This document shows positions 15,347 through 25,019 of a stretch of 64,000 bases of DNA, piece by piece. The position numbers were made by a program, and so were the translations under genes. The notes beneath the pieces are model-generated. The model searched no databases. It saw only the letters and a list, made by a program, of their open reading frames with translations, and was not told the DNA's origin. The stretch lies in the NCBI RefSeq assembly GCF_900188025.1, contig NZ_FZNO01000008.1:1-64000 (forward strand). Reading direction: 5' to 3'. This stretch comes from Blastococcus mobilis (GTDB taxonomy: Bacteria; Actinomycetota; Actinomycetes; Mycobacteriales; Geodermatophilaceae). How positions within the stretch are numbered: position 1 is the first letter of the stretch; every line of letters begins with the position of its first letter.

Positions 15347-18300
15347 TCAGAGGGTCGATCCCTCGCCGGCGTCGGCGGCGACCGGGTCGCGGCCGTTCAC
15401 GCCCACCCGTCCCGACTCCACCCCGGCCCGGCGGCGGTAGCTCTCGACGAACTCGAGCAGCTCGGGTCCGCGAGGGCGCCGCCCGGCGACGATGTCGCAG
15501 GTGCTGGCCTTCGACTCCTGGATGTGGGTGTTGGGATCCATCACGATGCCCAGCAGGTCGTTCGCCGCGTCTCCGGTGGAGATGCCCGCGTAGGACCAGT
15601 GGTACGGCATACCGATCTGATGGACGACCGTCCCGTCGCGCAGCTTGATCGGCCGGACCCGCTCGGTCACCAGCACCTTGGCCTCGACCGCGGTGCGGGC
15701 GCTGACCAGCGTGGCGTACTCGCCGTTGGTCAGTCCGCGCAGCCGGGCCAACTCCGGGCTCACCTCCACGAAGAACTCCGGCTGGAGCTCCGCCAGGTAG
15801 GGCAGGGTGCGGCTCATCCCGCCGGCCGTGTGGTGCTCGGTGAGCCGGTAGGTGGTCACCTGGAACGGGTAGACGTCGCTGCGGGTCGGGTTGGCCCGGT
15901 TCCAGGGCCCCTCGATCATCTCGAGAGTCGGGTTCGCCTGCTGCTTGTAGAAGGCGTTCTCGACCACCGACTCGGCCGGCTCGTAGTGCGTCGGCAACGG
16001 GCCGTCGACCACGCCTGCGGGCGCGAACAACCACGCCTTGCCGTCACCCTGCATGACGAAGGGGTCGTTCCCCGCCAGCGCGTCCTGTGCCTGCGCACCC
16101 TCCGGGGGCACGTAGTCCGGCCGCTTGTTCTTCTCGAAGTCCGGGACGTCGAGACCGGTCCACTCGCCGGCGTCCTCGTCCCACCACACGTACTTCTTGC
16201 GCTCGCTCCACGGCTTGCCGTCGGGGTCGGCCGAGGCGCGGTTGTAGAGCATCCGCCGGTTGAGCGGCCACGCCCAGCCCCACTCGGAGGCGACGGCGCC
16301 CTGCTCCTCGGCCGGCTTGCGCCGAGCAGCCTGGTTGACCTCGTCGGCGTACACGCCGCAGTAGATCCAGCAGCCGCCCGTCGTCGAGCCGTCGTCCTTC
16401 ATCTGCATGTAGGACGACAGCGCCCTGCCGTCGGGCCCGGTGCCGTTGATCTCACGGAGCACTGCCTCGGCGTCCGGGTCCTGCGTCTCCCCGTGCACCG
16501 GGTAGTCCCAGGTGAGGTCGAGCAGCGGGCGGTCCCGCGGATCGGTGGAGTCCTTCAGCCGCTCGCGCAGGATGCGGCCGAGGTGAAAGTAGAACCACAG
16601 GTCGCTGCGGGCGTCGTCCGGCGGCTCGACGGCCTTGTCGCGCCACTGCAGCACGCGCTGCGTCTGGGTGAAGGTTCCTTCCTTCTCCACGTGCGTGGCC
16701 GCCGGCATGAAGAAGACCTCGGTGCCGATCGAGGCCGGGGACAGCTCCCCCGTCTCGTGCTCCGGGCCCTCCTTCCAGAAGGTCGCCGACTCGATCATCT
16801 GGAGGTCCCGGACGACCAGCCAGTCGAGGTTGGCCAGCCCGAACCGGTTCATCCGGCTGTTCGGGTGCCCGACGCCCGGGTTCTCGCCGACGAGGAAGTA
16901 GCCCGAGACCTTCCCCTTGATCATGTCGGTGATCGTCCGGTAGGAGCTGTGGTCGCCGTTGATCTTGGGCAGGTAGTCGAAACAGAAGTCGTTCTCCGCC
17001 GTCGCGGCGTCGCCCCACCAGCTCTTGAGCAGGCTGACCATGTAGGCCCGCTTGTTGCCCCAGAAGCCCGCCTTGCCGGCGGCGTCCGCCACGTACTCGT
17101 CGAGGCTCTGGTGCTGGAGGGCGTGCGGCATGGGCAGGTAGCCGGGCAGCAGGTTGAACAGCGTCGGGACGTCGGTCGAGCCCTGGATGCTGGCGTGCCC
17201 GCGCAGCGCCAGGATCCCGCCGCCGGGACGGCCGATGTTGCCCAGCAGCGTCTGCAGGATCGAGCAGGTGCGGATGTACTGCGCGCCGACGCTGTGCTGC
17301 GTCCAGCCCACCGAGTACACCCACGCCGTCGTCCGGTCGCGGTTGCTGTTCTCGGTCACCCACTTCGCGACCTGCTCGAAGACCGCCGGCTCGATGCCGC
17401 AGACCTCCGACACCATCTCCGGGGTATAGCGGGCGAAGTGCCGCTTGAGGATCTGGAAGACCGAGCGCGGGTGCTGCAGCGTCTCGTCCCGCTTGGGCTT
17501 CGACGGGATCGGCGGGCCTCCGCTGCCGGCGGCCTCGGCCCGGTCGGACTTCTTGACGTCCACGTGGTCGTCGAGCTGGTCCTGCTCCGCGGCCTCGGCC
17601 GGGTCCTCGGAGCCCGAGTGCGGGGGCTCCTCCGGCTCGTACTGCCAGCTGTCCTCGTCGTACACCCGGTTCTCCGGGTCGAAGCCGGAGAACAGGCCGC
17701 CGAGGTCCTCGGAGTCGACGAAGTCCTCGCCCACGAGCGCGGCCGCGTTGGTGTACGCGACCACGTAGTCCTTGAAGTACAGCTCGTTGTCGAGCACGTA
17801 CTTGATCAGGCCACCGAGGAACGCGATGTCGGTGCCGATGCGCAGGGGCACGTGCAGGTCGGCGATCGCGCTGGTGCGCGTGAACCGCGGGTCGATGTGC
17901 ACGATCTTGGCGCCGCGCGCCTTGGCCTCACCGACCCACTGGAAGCCCACCGGGTGGCACTCGGCCATGTTCGAACCCTCGATGACGATGCAGTCGGAGT
18001 TCGCCAGGTCTTCCAGGAAGTTGGTTGCGCCACCACGGCCGAACGAGGCACCCAGACCGGGCACCGTCGCGGAGTGCTATATCCGGGCCTGGTTCTCGAT
18101 CTGGATAGCGCCGAGGGCGCTGTAGAGCTTTTTCATGAGGTAGTTCTCCTCGTTGTCGAGGGTCGCCCCTCCGAGGCTCGCTATCCCCATCGTTCGGTTG
18201 ACGCGCTTGCCGCCGTCCTCGTCCTGCCAGCCCTTGCGGCGGGCCTCCAGCACCCGGTCGGCGATCATCTCCATCGCCGTGTCGAGGTCGAGGTCCTCCC

Positions 18301-18637
18301 AGTCCGTCGCGAACGGACGGCGGTACTTGACCGTGGTCACCCGGCTCGGGCTCGTCACCAGCTGCTTGCTCGCGCTGCCCTTGGGGCACAGCCGGCCCCG
18401 GTTGATCGGCGAGTGCGGGTTGCCCTCGATCTGGACGACCTTCTCGTCCTTCACGTAGACGTTCTGCGCACAGCCCACGGCGCAGTACGGGCACACGCTC
18501 TTCACGACGCGGTCGGCCGTCGCTGTCCGGGACACGGTGGCCTCGGTCGCCTTGCTGCGCGCGGCCTTGCCGCGACCCAGTGGGTCGGAGCCGGTGAGCT
18601 GCCGGTACACCGGCCAGCTGTCGAGCCAGGTCTTCAC
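15347..18637 (-). CDS. fdhA: Formate dehydrogenase alpha subunit, selenoprotein with UAG-coded selenocysteine
   Basis: A molybdo/tungsto-bis-PGD enzyme of 1,096 residues, read through an in-frame TAG at 18079-18077 (codon 187). The Fe-S motif CPYCAVGC...C is at residues 49-84. NQARI-[TAG]-HSATVPGLGASFGRGG matches the FdnG/FdoG active site, where residue 187 must be Sec or Cys and the next His is catalytic. A SECIS hairpin begins 11 nt after the TAG. Frame and homology continue without a gap to the stop at 15347. GTG 18637 fits the family start (VKTWLDSWPVYRQLTGSDPL). There is an acidic low-complexity insert near residues 335-380. Ordinary annotation would split it into two ORFs, 18637-18077 and 18064-15347. 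It oxidises formate to CO2. No sel genes occur in the window. Confidence 0.92.
18047..18079 (-). promoter_or_regulatory. SECIS element following a UAG selenocysteine codon
   Basis: On the mRNA strand: UAG (18079-18077), 11-nt spacer CACUCCGCGAC, stem GGUGCCC (18065-18059), loop GGUCU (18058-18054), stem GGGUGCC (18053-18047). All seven stem positions pair, with tandem U-G and G-U wobbles in the middle, where the E. coli fdhF SECIS has its bulged U. Loop sequence and spacing equal those of E. coli fdhF as I remember it. The hairpin should bind SelB carrying Sec-tRNA with a CUA anticodon. Confidence 0.88.
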
Positions 18638-18780
18638 TCCCGGAACTCTGCCATCCGGAACGCCGTCTGGCGCGCCGGACCCCCGCGCGTGTTCGCCACC
18701 GCCTCCCTGCCCGGGACGGCCGACGGGCGACGCGACGCCAACGCGTGGCGGAGAACACGCCGCCAGGCGCGGCCGGCCGC

Positions 18781-20079
18781 TCAGCCCGGGACCTTCACCG
18801 CCCGCGAGGCCACGCTCCCGGCCGCCGGGATGTCGCCGGGCCGCGGCAGCGCGTCGGCGACCGGACCAGGCACCGCCTGCGTCACCGCAGCGGGCACCCT
18901 CACCGGCGGGGGCACCACCTTCGTCACCGGCGGGGGCACGGCCTTCGTCACCGGCGGGGGCACCACCTTCGTCACCGGCGGGGGCACGGCCTTCGTCACC
19001 GGCGAAGGCGCCACCTTCGTCACCGCAGCGGGCACCCTCACCGGCGGGGGCACCACCTTCGTCACCGGCGAAGGCACCACCTTCGTCACCGGAGCAGGCA
19101 CCGTCACCGGCGCGGGCACCCTCACCGGCGGAGGCACCACCTTCGTCACCGGCGGAGGCACCACCTTCGTCACCGGCGGAGGCACCGCCTTCGTCACCGG
19201 AGCAGGCACCGTCACCGGAGCAGGCACCGTCACCGGAGCAGGCACCGTCACCGGCGCGGGCACCCTCACCGGCGCGGGCACCCTCACCGGAGGGGGCGCC
19301 GCCTTCGTCACCGGCGGGGGCACCGCCTTCGGAGCGGGAGCAGGCACCGCCTCCCTCACCGGCTCGCTCGCCGGCGCCAGCGGCGCCGGCGGGCCGGTCC
19401 CGGTCGAGTGCGGGCCCGTCGGCGTGCCCGCGCCGCGCGGGAGACGATCGGTCGGCTCCTGCACGGAATCGACCGGTCCCGCCTGTGGGGTGGGCTGGTG
19501 CGTGGCGTCGGCGGGGGCATCGTCGGCGCGCGCACCGCCGTCGCCCGGCCAAGGGGCTGGGCCGGACCCGGCCCGCGCATCGACCGCGGAGGCGACCGCG
19601 CCGTCGGACCGCATGCCGGCCATCAGCAGCGAGGCGCCATCCATGGCCGTGCCGTGCGCCGCCACCTGCGCCGTCGACCGTTCACCGACGGTCTGCTGGA
19701 GCAGGTCCCAGACGCCGCCGCCCCAGCCCCCGTCCGTCTCACCGTCACCCGGCGAGAACCGCTGGATCACCCGGGCGATGTCGGCCGCTCGTGGCCCATC
19801 CGGGCTCCCCGGCAACGCCGTCGACGGGCGGGGCTCCGGGGGGCGTTCCGCCAGCAGGTTCCCCCGCGGCTCCGGCGGTCCCGACAGCACGATCGCCATC
19901 ACGGCGGCGGCCGCCATGGCGCCGCTCACCGCCAGCAGCGGAGGGGTGCCTGGCTGCTGCGCGGGGGCGCGATGCCGCGCCTGGTGCCGCGCGTCCCGCC
20001 GTATCTCGTTCCGGTCCCGACGCGGCCCCTCGTGCCCGTCATCGGAGTTCCGGCGCCGTCCCTGCAGCCGTCGGCTCAT
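18781..20079 (-). CDS. Membrane-anchored protein with long Pro/Val/Thr repeat tail
   Basis: A 432-residue protein. ATG 20079 has a strong GGGGAGAG site 5 bases upstream. The N-terminus is highly basic (MSRRLQGRRR...), followed by one membrane segment (LLAVSGAMAAAAVMAIVL near residue 60), a region of low similarity, and about 170 residues of VPAPVT and KVVPPPVT repeats to the end. The layout is type II: cytoplasmic N-terminus, with the proline-rich tail outside, perhaps spanning the cell wall. No catalytic domain is seen. It is separated from fdhA by 143 bases and is probably not part of that operon. Very long open frames on the opposite strand here are shadows. Confidence 0.6.
   Translation of the reverse strand: MSRRLQGRRRNSDDGHEGPRRDRNEIRRDARHQARHRAPAQQPGTPPLLAVSGAMAAAAVMAIVLSGPPEPRGNLLAERPPEPRPSTALPGSPDGPRAADIARVIQRFSPGDGETDGGWGGGVWDLLQQTVGERSTAQVAAHGTAMDGASLLMAGMRSDGAVASAVDARAGSGPAPWPGDGGARADDAPADATHQPTPQAGPVDSVQEPTDRLPRGAGTPTGPHSTGTGPPAPLAPASEPVREAVPAPAPKAVPPPVTKAAPPPVRVPAPVRVPAPVTVPAPVTVPAPVTVPAPVTKAVPPPVTKVVPPPVTKVVPPPVRVPAPVTVPAPVTKVVPSPVTKVVPPPVRVPAAVTKVAPSPVTKAVPPPVTKVVPPPVTKAVPPPVTKVVPPPVRVPAAVTQAVPGPVADALPRPGDIPAAGSVASRAVKVPG
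18890..19340 (-). repeat. In-frame 24-nt and 18-nt coding repeats
   Basis: Interleaved units of 24 nt (coding KVVPPPVT or KAVPPPVT) and 18 nt (coding VPAPVT or VRVPAP) within the proline-rich tail. Near-identical neighbouring units suggest expansion by slippage. The array stays in frame throughout, so it is a protein repeat and not CRISPR. Confidence 0.75.
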
Positions 20080-20379
20080 GTTCTCTCCCCACACCGCTGC
20101 GCAGAGGGGCTGGGTAGCACGGATTCCCACCCACCGGCCGGCGCGGGACCTCGAGTCCGTCCGACACGACGGGACGAGTGGTCGCGCGCTGCGGAACGCG
20201 ATGGCGGGGACACCCCGAGCTACCCGGAGCTCACGCCCGTCGCGGCCCGTCCACGGACGCGAGCGGCCGGCGGGCGCAGCTCGTGGCAGACACCGCGGCG
20301 CCTCCGCCGTCCGCCCCCTTTCGGGTGACAGCGGGGGCTCTGCACTGAAGCGGCTCGCGGATGTTCCCGATCAGATCGT
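20080..20379. other. Divergent intergenic region
   Basis: 300 bases between the proline-repeat gene (minus) and the PAS-GGDEF-EAL gene (plus), presumably holding both promoters. An inverted repeat GCCCCC-N14-GGGGGC lies near 20320-20345. I see no c-di-GMP riboswitch core or convincing -35/-10 pair. Confidence 0.5.
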
Positions 20380-22317
20380 GTGAGCACCGCCCCCGCCATG
20401 GGGCAGCCAGCGGCTGCGTCCCCGGTCGCGCCCCCCAGCGGGCGCACCGGGCTGCTCGTCGTACCCGCCGTCCTGGTCGCCGTCGCCCTCGTCGTGGGTG
20501 GCCTTCTCTCGGGTCCCGCGGTCCTCGGACTGGTCCTGGCCGTCGCCGGGCTCATCGTGCTGGTCGCCTTCCAGGCCACGCTGTGGAGCCGGCAGCGCCG
20601 GCTCGCCGGCGACCTCCAGCGCAGCCAATCCTCGTTCCGCACGCTCGTGAAGAGCAGCGTCGACCCGGTGGTCATCCTCGACGGCGGGCTGCGGGTCACC
20701 TTCGCCTCGCAGGCCATCGCCGACCTGCTCGGTCTCGACCCTGCGTGCGCCGTCGGCGCCCCGGTCGTGGCGGCCGTCCACCCCGACGACCGGTCCGCCG
20801 TCCTCGACGCGCTGCGCGGCTCCCCGAGCGAGAGCGGCGAGCTCGCAGTCCGCACCGCACGGGCCCGGCATGCCGACGGCGGCTGGCGGCTCATCCAGGC
20901 CACCATCCGGGACCTGCGCGCCGACCCCGACGTCGGCGCGCTCGTCCTGTACTGCCGCGACGTCACCCCGCGGGTTCCGGCGACGGGCATCGACCCGGAC
21001 CTGCACGAGTTCTCCCTCACCGACCCGGTCACGGGTCTGCCCAACCGGGCCGCGCTGGTCCGCCGCCTGGGCGCCGTCCAGCGAGGAGCGGGCGGCCCGT
21101 TCTCCCTCGCCCTCCTGCGGATCAGCGGCCTGGCCACCGAGATCCTCGCCCCGGACACCGAGACCGCCGTCCTGCGCGCGCTGACCGCCCGGCTCACGCG
21201 CGCCCTGCGCGGCGAGGACTGGCTGGCCCGCGGCACCGACGGCGACTTCGTCGTCCTGGTCGTCGGCAGCACTGCCGACGCCGAGGTCGTGGCCGCCCGC
21301 CTGGTGGCCGCCGTCGGCCCCGTGCCGATCCCCGGCGGTTCGCTCCGCCTGTCCGCCGTCGCCGGTGTGACCACCCTGTGCGCCGACGCCGACACCGGCG
21401 AGACCCTGCGTCGCGGCGACCTGGCCCTGCGCAGCGCGGCCACGGCCGGCCCGGGCTCGGTCCACCGGTACGACGACGCCCTGTGCACCGAGGAGGACCG
21501 CCGCGCCACCCTGCGCACCGACCTGACCGGCGCGCTGGCCCGTGGTGAGCTGCGCCTGGTCTTCCAGCCGGTCGTCGACGTCGTCATGCACCGCACCGTC
21601 TCCGTCGAGGCGCTGCTGCGCTGGCGGCACCCGCTGTTCGGCGACGTCTCCCCCACCGAGTTCGTGCCCCTGGCCGAGGAGTCGCCGCTGATCACCGACC
21701 TGGGCCGGTGGGTGCTGCGCGAGGCCTGCGCCACCATCGCCGCCCTCGGCGACGCGGGTCCGCACGACCAGGCCTTGAGCGTCGCGGTCAACGTCTCGGC
21801 CCGCCAGGTGCGCAGCGGCGAGCTCGTGCCCGACGTCATCCACGCCCTGGAGACCAGCGGCCTGTCGCCGTCCCGGCTCGTCGTCGAGATCACCGAGTCG
21901 GTCCTGCTCGACGACTCGCACGTCATCGAGGACCTCACCGTCCTGCGCCGGCTCGGCGTCCGCATCGCCGTCGACGACTTCGGCACCGGCTGGTCCTCAC
22001 TGGCCTACCTGGTCGGCATGCCCGTCGACGTGCTCAAGATGGACCAGTACTTCCTGTCCGACGTCGAGCACGACCCCGCCCGCCGCGCGATGTGCCGGGT
22101 GGTGCTGCAGCTGGGCGCCAGCCTCGACCTGCCCGTCATCGTCGAGGGCGTCACCAACGAGGCCGTCCTCACGTTGCTGCGGGACATGGGGCACCGCTAC
22201 GTACAGGGCTACGTCTTCGCCCGTCCGCTCGAGGCGGCGCAGCTGGCCGCCGGGGCCTGGGACATGAGCCTCCCGCTGCCCGGTGCCCTCCCCGAGATCC
22301 CGGCGGCGGCGTCGTGA
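20380..22317 (+). CDS. PAS-GGDEF-EAL protein: degenerate GGDEF, intact EAL (likely c-di-GMP phosphodiesterase)
   Basis: 645 residues. There are two N-terminal membrane segments (LLVVPAVLVAVALVVGGLL and the following), then a PAS domain (~80-200: FRTLVKSSVDPVVILDG, YCRDVTP). In the GGDEF domain the signature is RGTDGDFVVLV (~285), so Gly-Gly and Glu are lost and no cyclase activity is expected. The EAL domain keeps EALLRWRHP (~410), VNVSARQ, EITESVLL, AVDDFGTGWSSL, LKMDQYF, VEGVTNE and QGYVFARPL, so the metal and catalytic residues are present. Predicted c-di-GMP phosphodiesterase. Its stop overlaps the GTG of the next gene, which has the mirror-image pattern. Confidence 0.88.
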   Translation: MSTAPAMGQPAAASPVAPPSGRTGLLVVPAVLVAVALVVGGLLSGPAVLGLVLAVAGLIVLVAFQATLWSRQRRLAGDLQRSQSSFRTLVKSSVDPVVILDGGLRVTFASQAIADLLGLDPACAVGAPVVAAVHPDDRSAVLDALRGSPSESGELAVRTARARHADGGWRLIQATIRDLRADPDVGALVLYCRDVTPRVPATGIDPDLHEFSLTDPVTGLPNRAALVRRLGAVQRGAGGPFSLALLRISGLATEILAPDTETAVLRALTARLTRALRGEDWLARGTDGDFVVLVVGSTADAEVVAARLVAAVGPVPIPGGSLRLSAVAGVTTLCADADTGETLRRGDLALRSAATAGPGSVHRYDDALCTEEDRRATLRTDLTGALARGELRLVFQPVVDVVMHRTVSVEALLRWRHPLFGDVSPTEFVPLAEESPLITDLGRWVLREACATIAALGDAGPHDQALSVAVNVSARQVRSGELVPDVIHALETSGLSPSRLVVEITESVLLDDSHVIEDLTVLRRLGVRIAVDDFGTGWSSLAYLVGMPVDVLKMDQYFLSDVEHDPARRAMCRVVLQLGASLDLPVIVEGVTNEAVLTLLRDMGHRYVQGYVFARPLEAAQLAAGAWDMSLPLPGALPEIPAAAS

Positions 22318-24881
22318 TCACGCTGCAGAGCATTCCCCGGAGCGTCCGCTGGACGGTGCCGCTGGGCCTGATCGGCCTGGCCCTCACCGTTCCGTTCAGC
22401 GCGCCCGACGGCAGCGGCATGCAGTGGGACGAGGCCGTTCTCGGCGGTGTGGCGGCCAGCTCGGCGTGGGCGGTCGTCCGGCTCATCCGCACCATGGACG
22501 CCCGGGCCGCCCTCCCGTGGCGGATCGTCGGCGTCGCCGCCCTGCTCTTCATGACCGCGCAGTGGCTGACCGCTGCCTTCCCGGGCCCGCAGCTGGACGG
22601 CTTCGGCCTCGACGACGTCCTCCTCTTCGCCGGCGCCTGCGCGCCACTGATCACCTGTGCGCTGCTGGCCCGCCGGGTCCGCCGCACCCGCTCGACCGCC
22701 CTCGTCGTCGACGGGCTCATCATCACCGTCGCGCTGCTCACCGTCACCGAGGTGCTCCGCACGCCGCTGGTGAACCCGGCCGGCGCCCCCGACGACCTGC
22801 GTTCGCTGGTCCTCGCCTACGGCGGTTACGCCGCGGTCATGCTCGGCGGCGGCGCCGCGCTGTGCACCGTCTCGACGGCAGCCCTGCGCCGCTCGGCCAG
22901 CATCATGATGGGCGCCGTCGGGTGGCAGGCCCTCGCCGCCTGCGCCGAGGCGATGGCCATCATCGAGCCCTCCTGGGTCTGGACGGCGACCTCGGACGTC
23001 GCCGTCGCCCTGGGCATGCAGACGGTCGTCGTCGCGGCGAGCTTCGCGCCGCGCCGGCGAACCAAGCAGACCGCCCGTGACTCCGCCCCACAGGTGAGTC
23101 GCCTGGGCCTGCTCCTGGTGGTCGGGGCCATGCTCAGCCTGCCGATCGCCATCGCCGTGATGGAGGTGCGCGGCGAGCCCCACCCCGTCGCCGCGGAGGC
23201 CGGCTTCGCCGTCGTCTTCACGCTCATGGCGCTGCGACTCGTGCTCCGCGTCCGTGAGGACGGCCGGGTCACCGCGGACCTCGTCCGCTCGGAGGACGAC
23301 TTCCGCGAGCTCATCGAGGCCAGCTCCGACGGCATCGCCATCATGGACGGCGACTTCCGCCTGCTGTTCACCTCACCGGCCGCCCGCAGCCTGCTGGGGC
23401 TCGACTCGGACACCGAGGACGACGTCTCGCTGCTGGACCTCGTCGACCCGGCCGACCGCGACAAGGTCCACGCCGCCACCGTCGACGTCGCCGCCGGTGA
23501 GGGCCCGCCGCTGCACTTCCGCGTCGTGGGGGCCGACGGATCGGCCCGCGATCTGGAGGCCATCTCCACCGAGCGCCCGGGCAGCGGCCGCCGCGTGCTC
23601 TACCTGCGCGACGTCACCACCCGGCGCAGCCGCGAGCGGGAGCTCGAGCGCATGGCCTACACCGACCACCTCACCGGCCTGCCCAACCGCGCCATGCTCT
23701 TCGGCGAGATGGCGACGGCCGCGGACCACGACCGCTGTCTGGTCGTCCTCGACCTCGACGGCTTCAAGGCCGTCAACGACGTCGCCGGGCACGAGGCCGG
23801 CGACCAGCTGCTGGTCGAGGTGGCCCGCCGCCTGCACACCGTGGTCCGCGAGGACGACCTGGTCGCGCGCCTGGGCGGCGACGAGTTCGCCGTCCTCGTC
23901 GCCGGCAGTCTCGTCGAGGCCGAGGACGTCGCCCAGCGCATCGTCCACGCCCTGAGCGTGCCGCACCGCACCAGCGACTGGACCTTCGCGATCGGCGCCA
24001 GCGCCGGCGTCTCCGCGCTCGGCGCCGCCGGGGGCCAGCTCGCCTTCCGTGAGGCCGACGCCGCCCTGCGCGCGGCCAAGCAGTCCGGCAAGGGCTGCGT
24101 GCGGCTGGCCAATGTGGCGGACTCCCCCTTCGTCGTTCCGGATGCGGAGCTCGGGGCGCTGGTCGACGAGGGCATGCTCCACATCCGCCTCGACGCCGCC
24201 TGCGACGCCGACGGCCGCATCGCGATGCTGCACGCCGTCCCGGTCTGGCAGCACGTCCTCCACGGCACCGTCCGGGGCGCGGAGCTGTGGACCGCCGCCG
24301 AGCGGCAGGGCCGCTCGGCGGAGCTCCAGGGATGGCTGCTGCGGCAGGCCTGCCTCGAGATCGCCGGTCTGGACGACCGCATCAGCGTGGCGGTCAGCCT
24401 CCCGGCCGGTCACGTCCACCCCGACGGCCTGGCCGGCGAGGTCGAGGCCGCGCTCGCCGGATCCGGGCTCGCCCCGTCGCGACTGATCCTGTCCTTCACC
24501 GAGGAGACCCTGCTGACCGGCTCGGCTGCCCTGATCCCCGAGCTCGAGGCCACCCGCTGCACCGGTGTACGCCTGTGCCTGGACAACTTCGGCATGGGCC
24601 ACAGCCTCTACGCCCTGCTCGCCCGGATCCCCCTGGACATGGTGCGGGTGGACCTGGCGGCGCTCGCCTCCCGTGACGACACCGACCGCGCCCTCCAGGT
24701 GCTGGCCGCCATCGTCGGGACGACGGCCGGCTTCGGCCTGACCGCCATCGCCGGTGGGATCAGCGCGCCGGAGCTCCGCGACGCCGTCCTCGCCACCGGC
24801 GTCGACCTGCTGCAGGGCCGGGGCCACCACGACCTCACCGCCGGCGAGGTGGCGGCACTGCGCACCGTCCCCGCCGTCTGA
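22314..24881 (+). CDS. MASE-like membrane PAS-GGDEF-EAL protein: intact GGDEF, degenerate EAL (likely diguanylate cyclase)
   Basis: 855 residues, starting with the GTG that overlaps the previous stop by 4 bases. About eight to nine membrane segments fill the first ~310 residues. A PAS domain (DFRELIEASSDGIAIMDGDF, VLYLRDVT) follows. GGDEF is intact: DHLTGLPNRAML, DLDGFKAVND, RLGGDEFAVL near residue 521, with an RxxD site (REDD) five residues earlier. The EAL domain is degenerate: LHAVPVWQHV replaces EALLRW, DNFGMGHSL replaces DDFGTGYSS, and the catalytic Lys and Glu are lost. Predicted diguanylate cyclase with a pseudo-EAL domain. With the upstream phosphodiesterase it forms a synthesis/degradation pair in one transcript. 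Confidence 0.88.
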   Translation: MITLQSIPRSVRWTVPLGLIGLALTVPFSAPDGSGMQWDEAVLGGVAASSAWAVVRLIRTMDARAALPWRIVGVAALLFMTAQWLTAAFPGPQLDGFGLDDVLLFAGACAPLITCALLARRVRRTRSTALVVDGLIITVALLTVTEVLRTPLVNPAGAPDDLRSLVLAYGGYAAVMLGGGAALCTVSTAALRRSASIMMGAVGWQALAACAEAMAIIEPSWVWTATSDVAVALGMQTVVVAASFAPRRRTKQTARDSAPQVSRLGLLLVVGAMLSLPIAIAVMEVRGEPHPVAAEAGFAVVFTLMALRLVLRVREDGRVTADLVRSEDDFRELIEASSDGIAIMDGDFRLLFTSPAARSLLGLDSDTEDDVSLLDLVDPADRDKVHAATVDVAAGEGPPLHFRVVGADGSARDLEAISTERPGSGRRVLYLRDVTTRRSRERELERMAYTDHLTGLPNRAMLFGEMATAADHDRCLVVLDLDGFKAVNDVAGHEAGDQLLVEVARRLHTVVREDDLVARLGGDEFAVLVAGSLVEAEDVAQRIVHALSVPHRTSDWTFAIGASAGVSALGAAGGQLAFREADAALRAAKQSGKGCVRLANVADSPFVVPDAELGALVDEGMLHIRLDAACDADGRIAMLHAVPVWQHVLHGTVRGAELWTAAERQGRSAELQGWLLRQACLEIAGLDDRISVAVSLPAGHVHPDGLAGEVEAALAGSGLAPSRLILSFTEETLLTGSAALIPELEATRCTGVRLCLDNFGMGHSLYALLARIPLDMVRVDLAALASRDDTDRALQVLAAIVGTTAGFGLTAIAGGISAPELRDAVLATGVDLLQGRGHHDLTAGEVAALRTVPAV

Positions 24882-25019
24882 CGTCGTCCGGCACCCGAGG
24901 GCCTTCGTGGCCACAATGGCCGGACGGGCCGTCAGAGTTTCCCCCCATTCCACCGCCGGCGTCCCCCAGAAGTGCGCAAACGCCTGGGAACTGTCCCTGG
25001 CCCGGCGTTTACTGACGCC

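Noticed and set aside
15347-18637. fdhA as two separate genes or a nonsense pseudogene
   Set aside because: The only interruption is a stop codon at the exact Sec position, in the same frame, with a SECIS hairpin at the right distance. The rest of the operon is intact. A random nonsense mutation would not produce this.
18890-19340. CRISPR array
   Set aside because: The repeat units are contiguous, in frame, and code for PPPVT/PAPVT. There are no unique spacers and no cas genes.
20080-20379. c-di-GMP riboswitch before the PAS-GGDEF-EAL gene
   Set aside because: No GEMM-type conserved core or tetraloop receptor could be traced; only a short GC inverted repeat is present.
15269-20383. A 1,704-codon open frame on the plus strand
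   Set aside because: It runs antisense through fdhA, fdhB upstream and the proline-repeat gene. Its sequence is His/Arg/Val-rich without motifs, as expected for a shadow frame in GC-rich DNA, while the minus strand has clear domains and ribosome sites.
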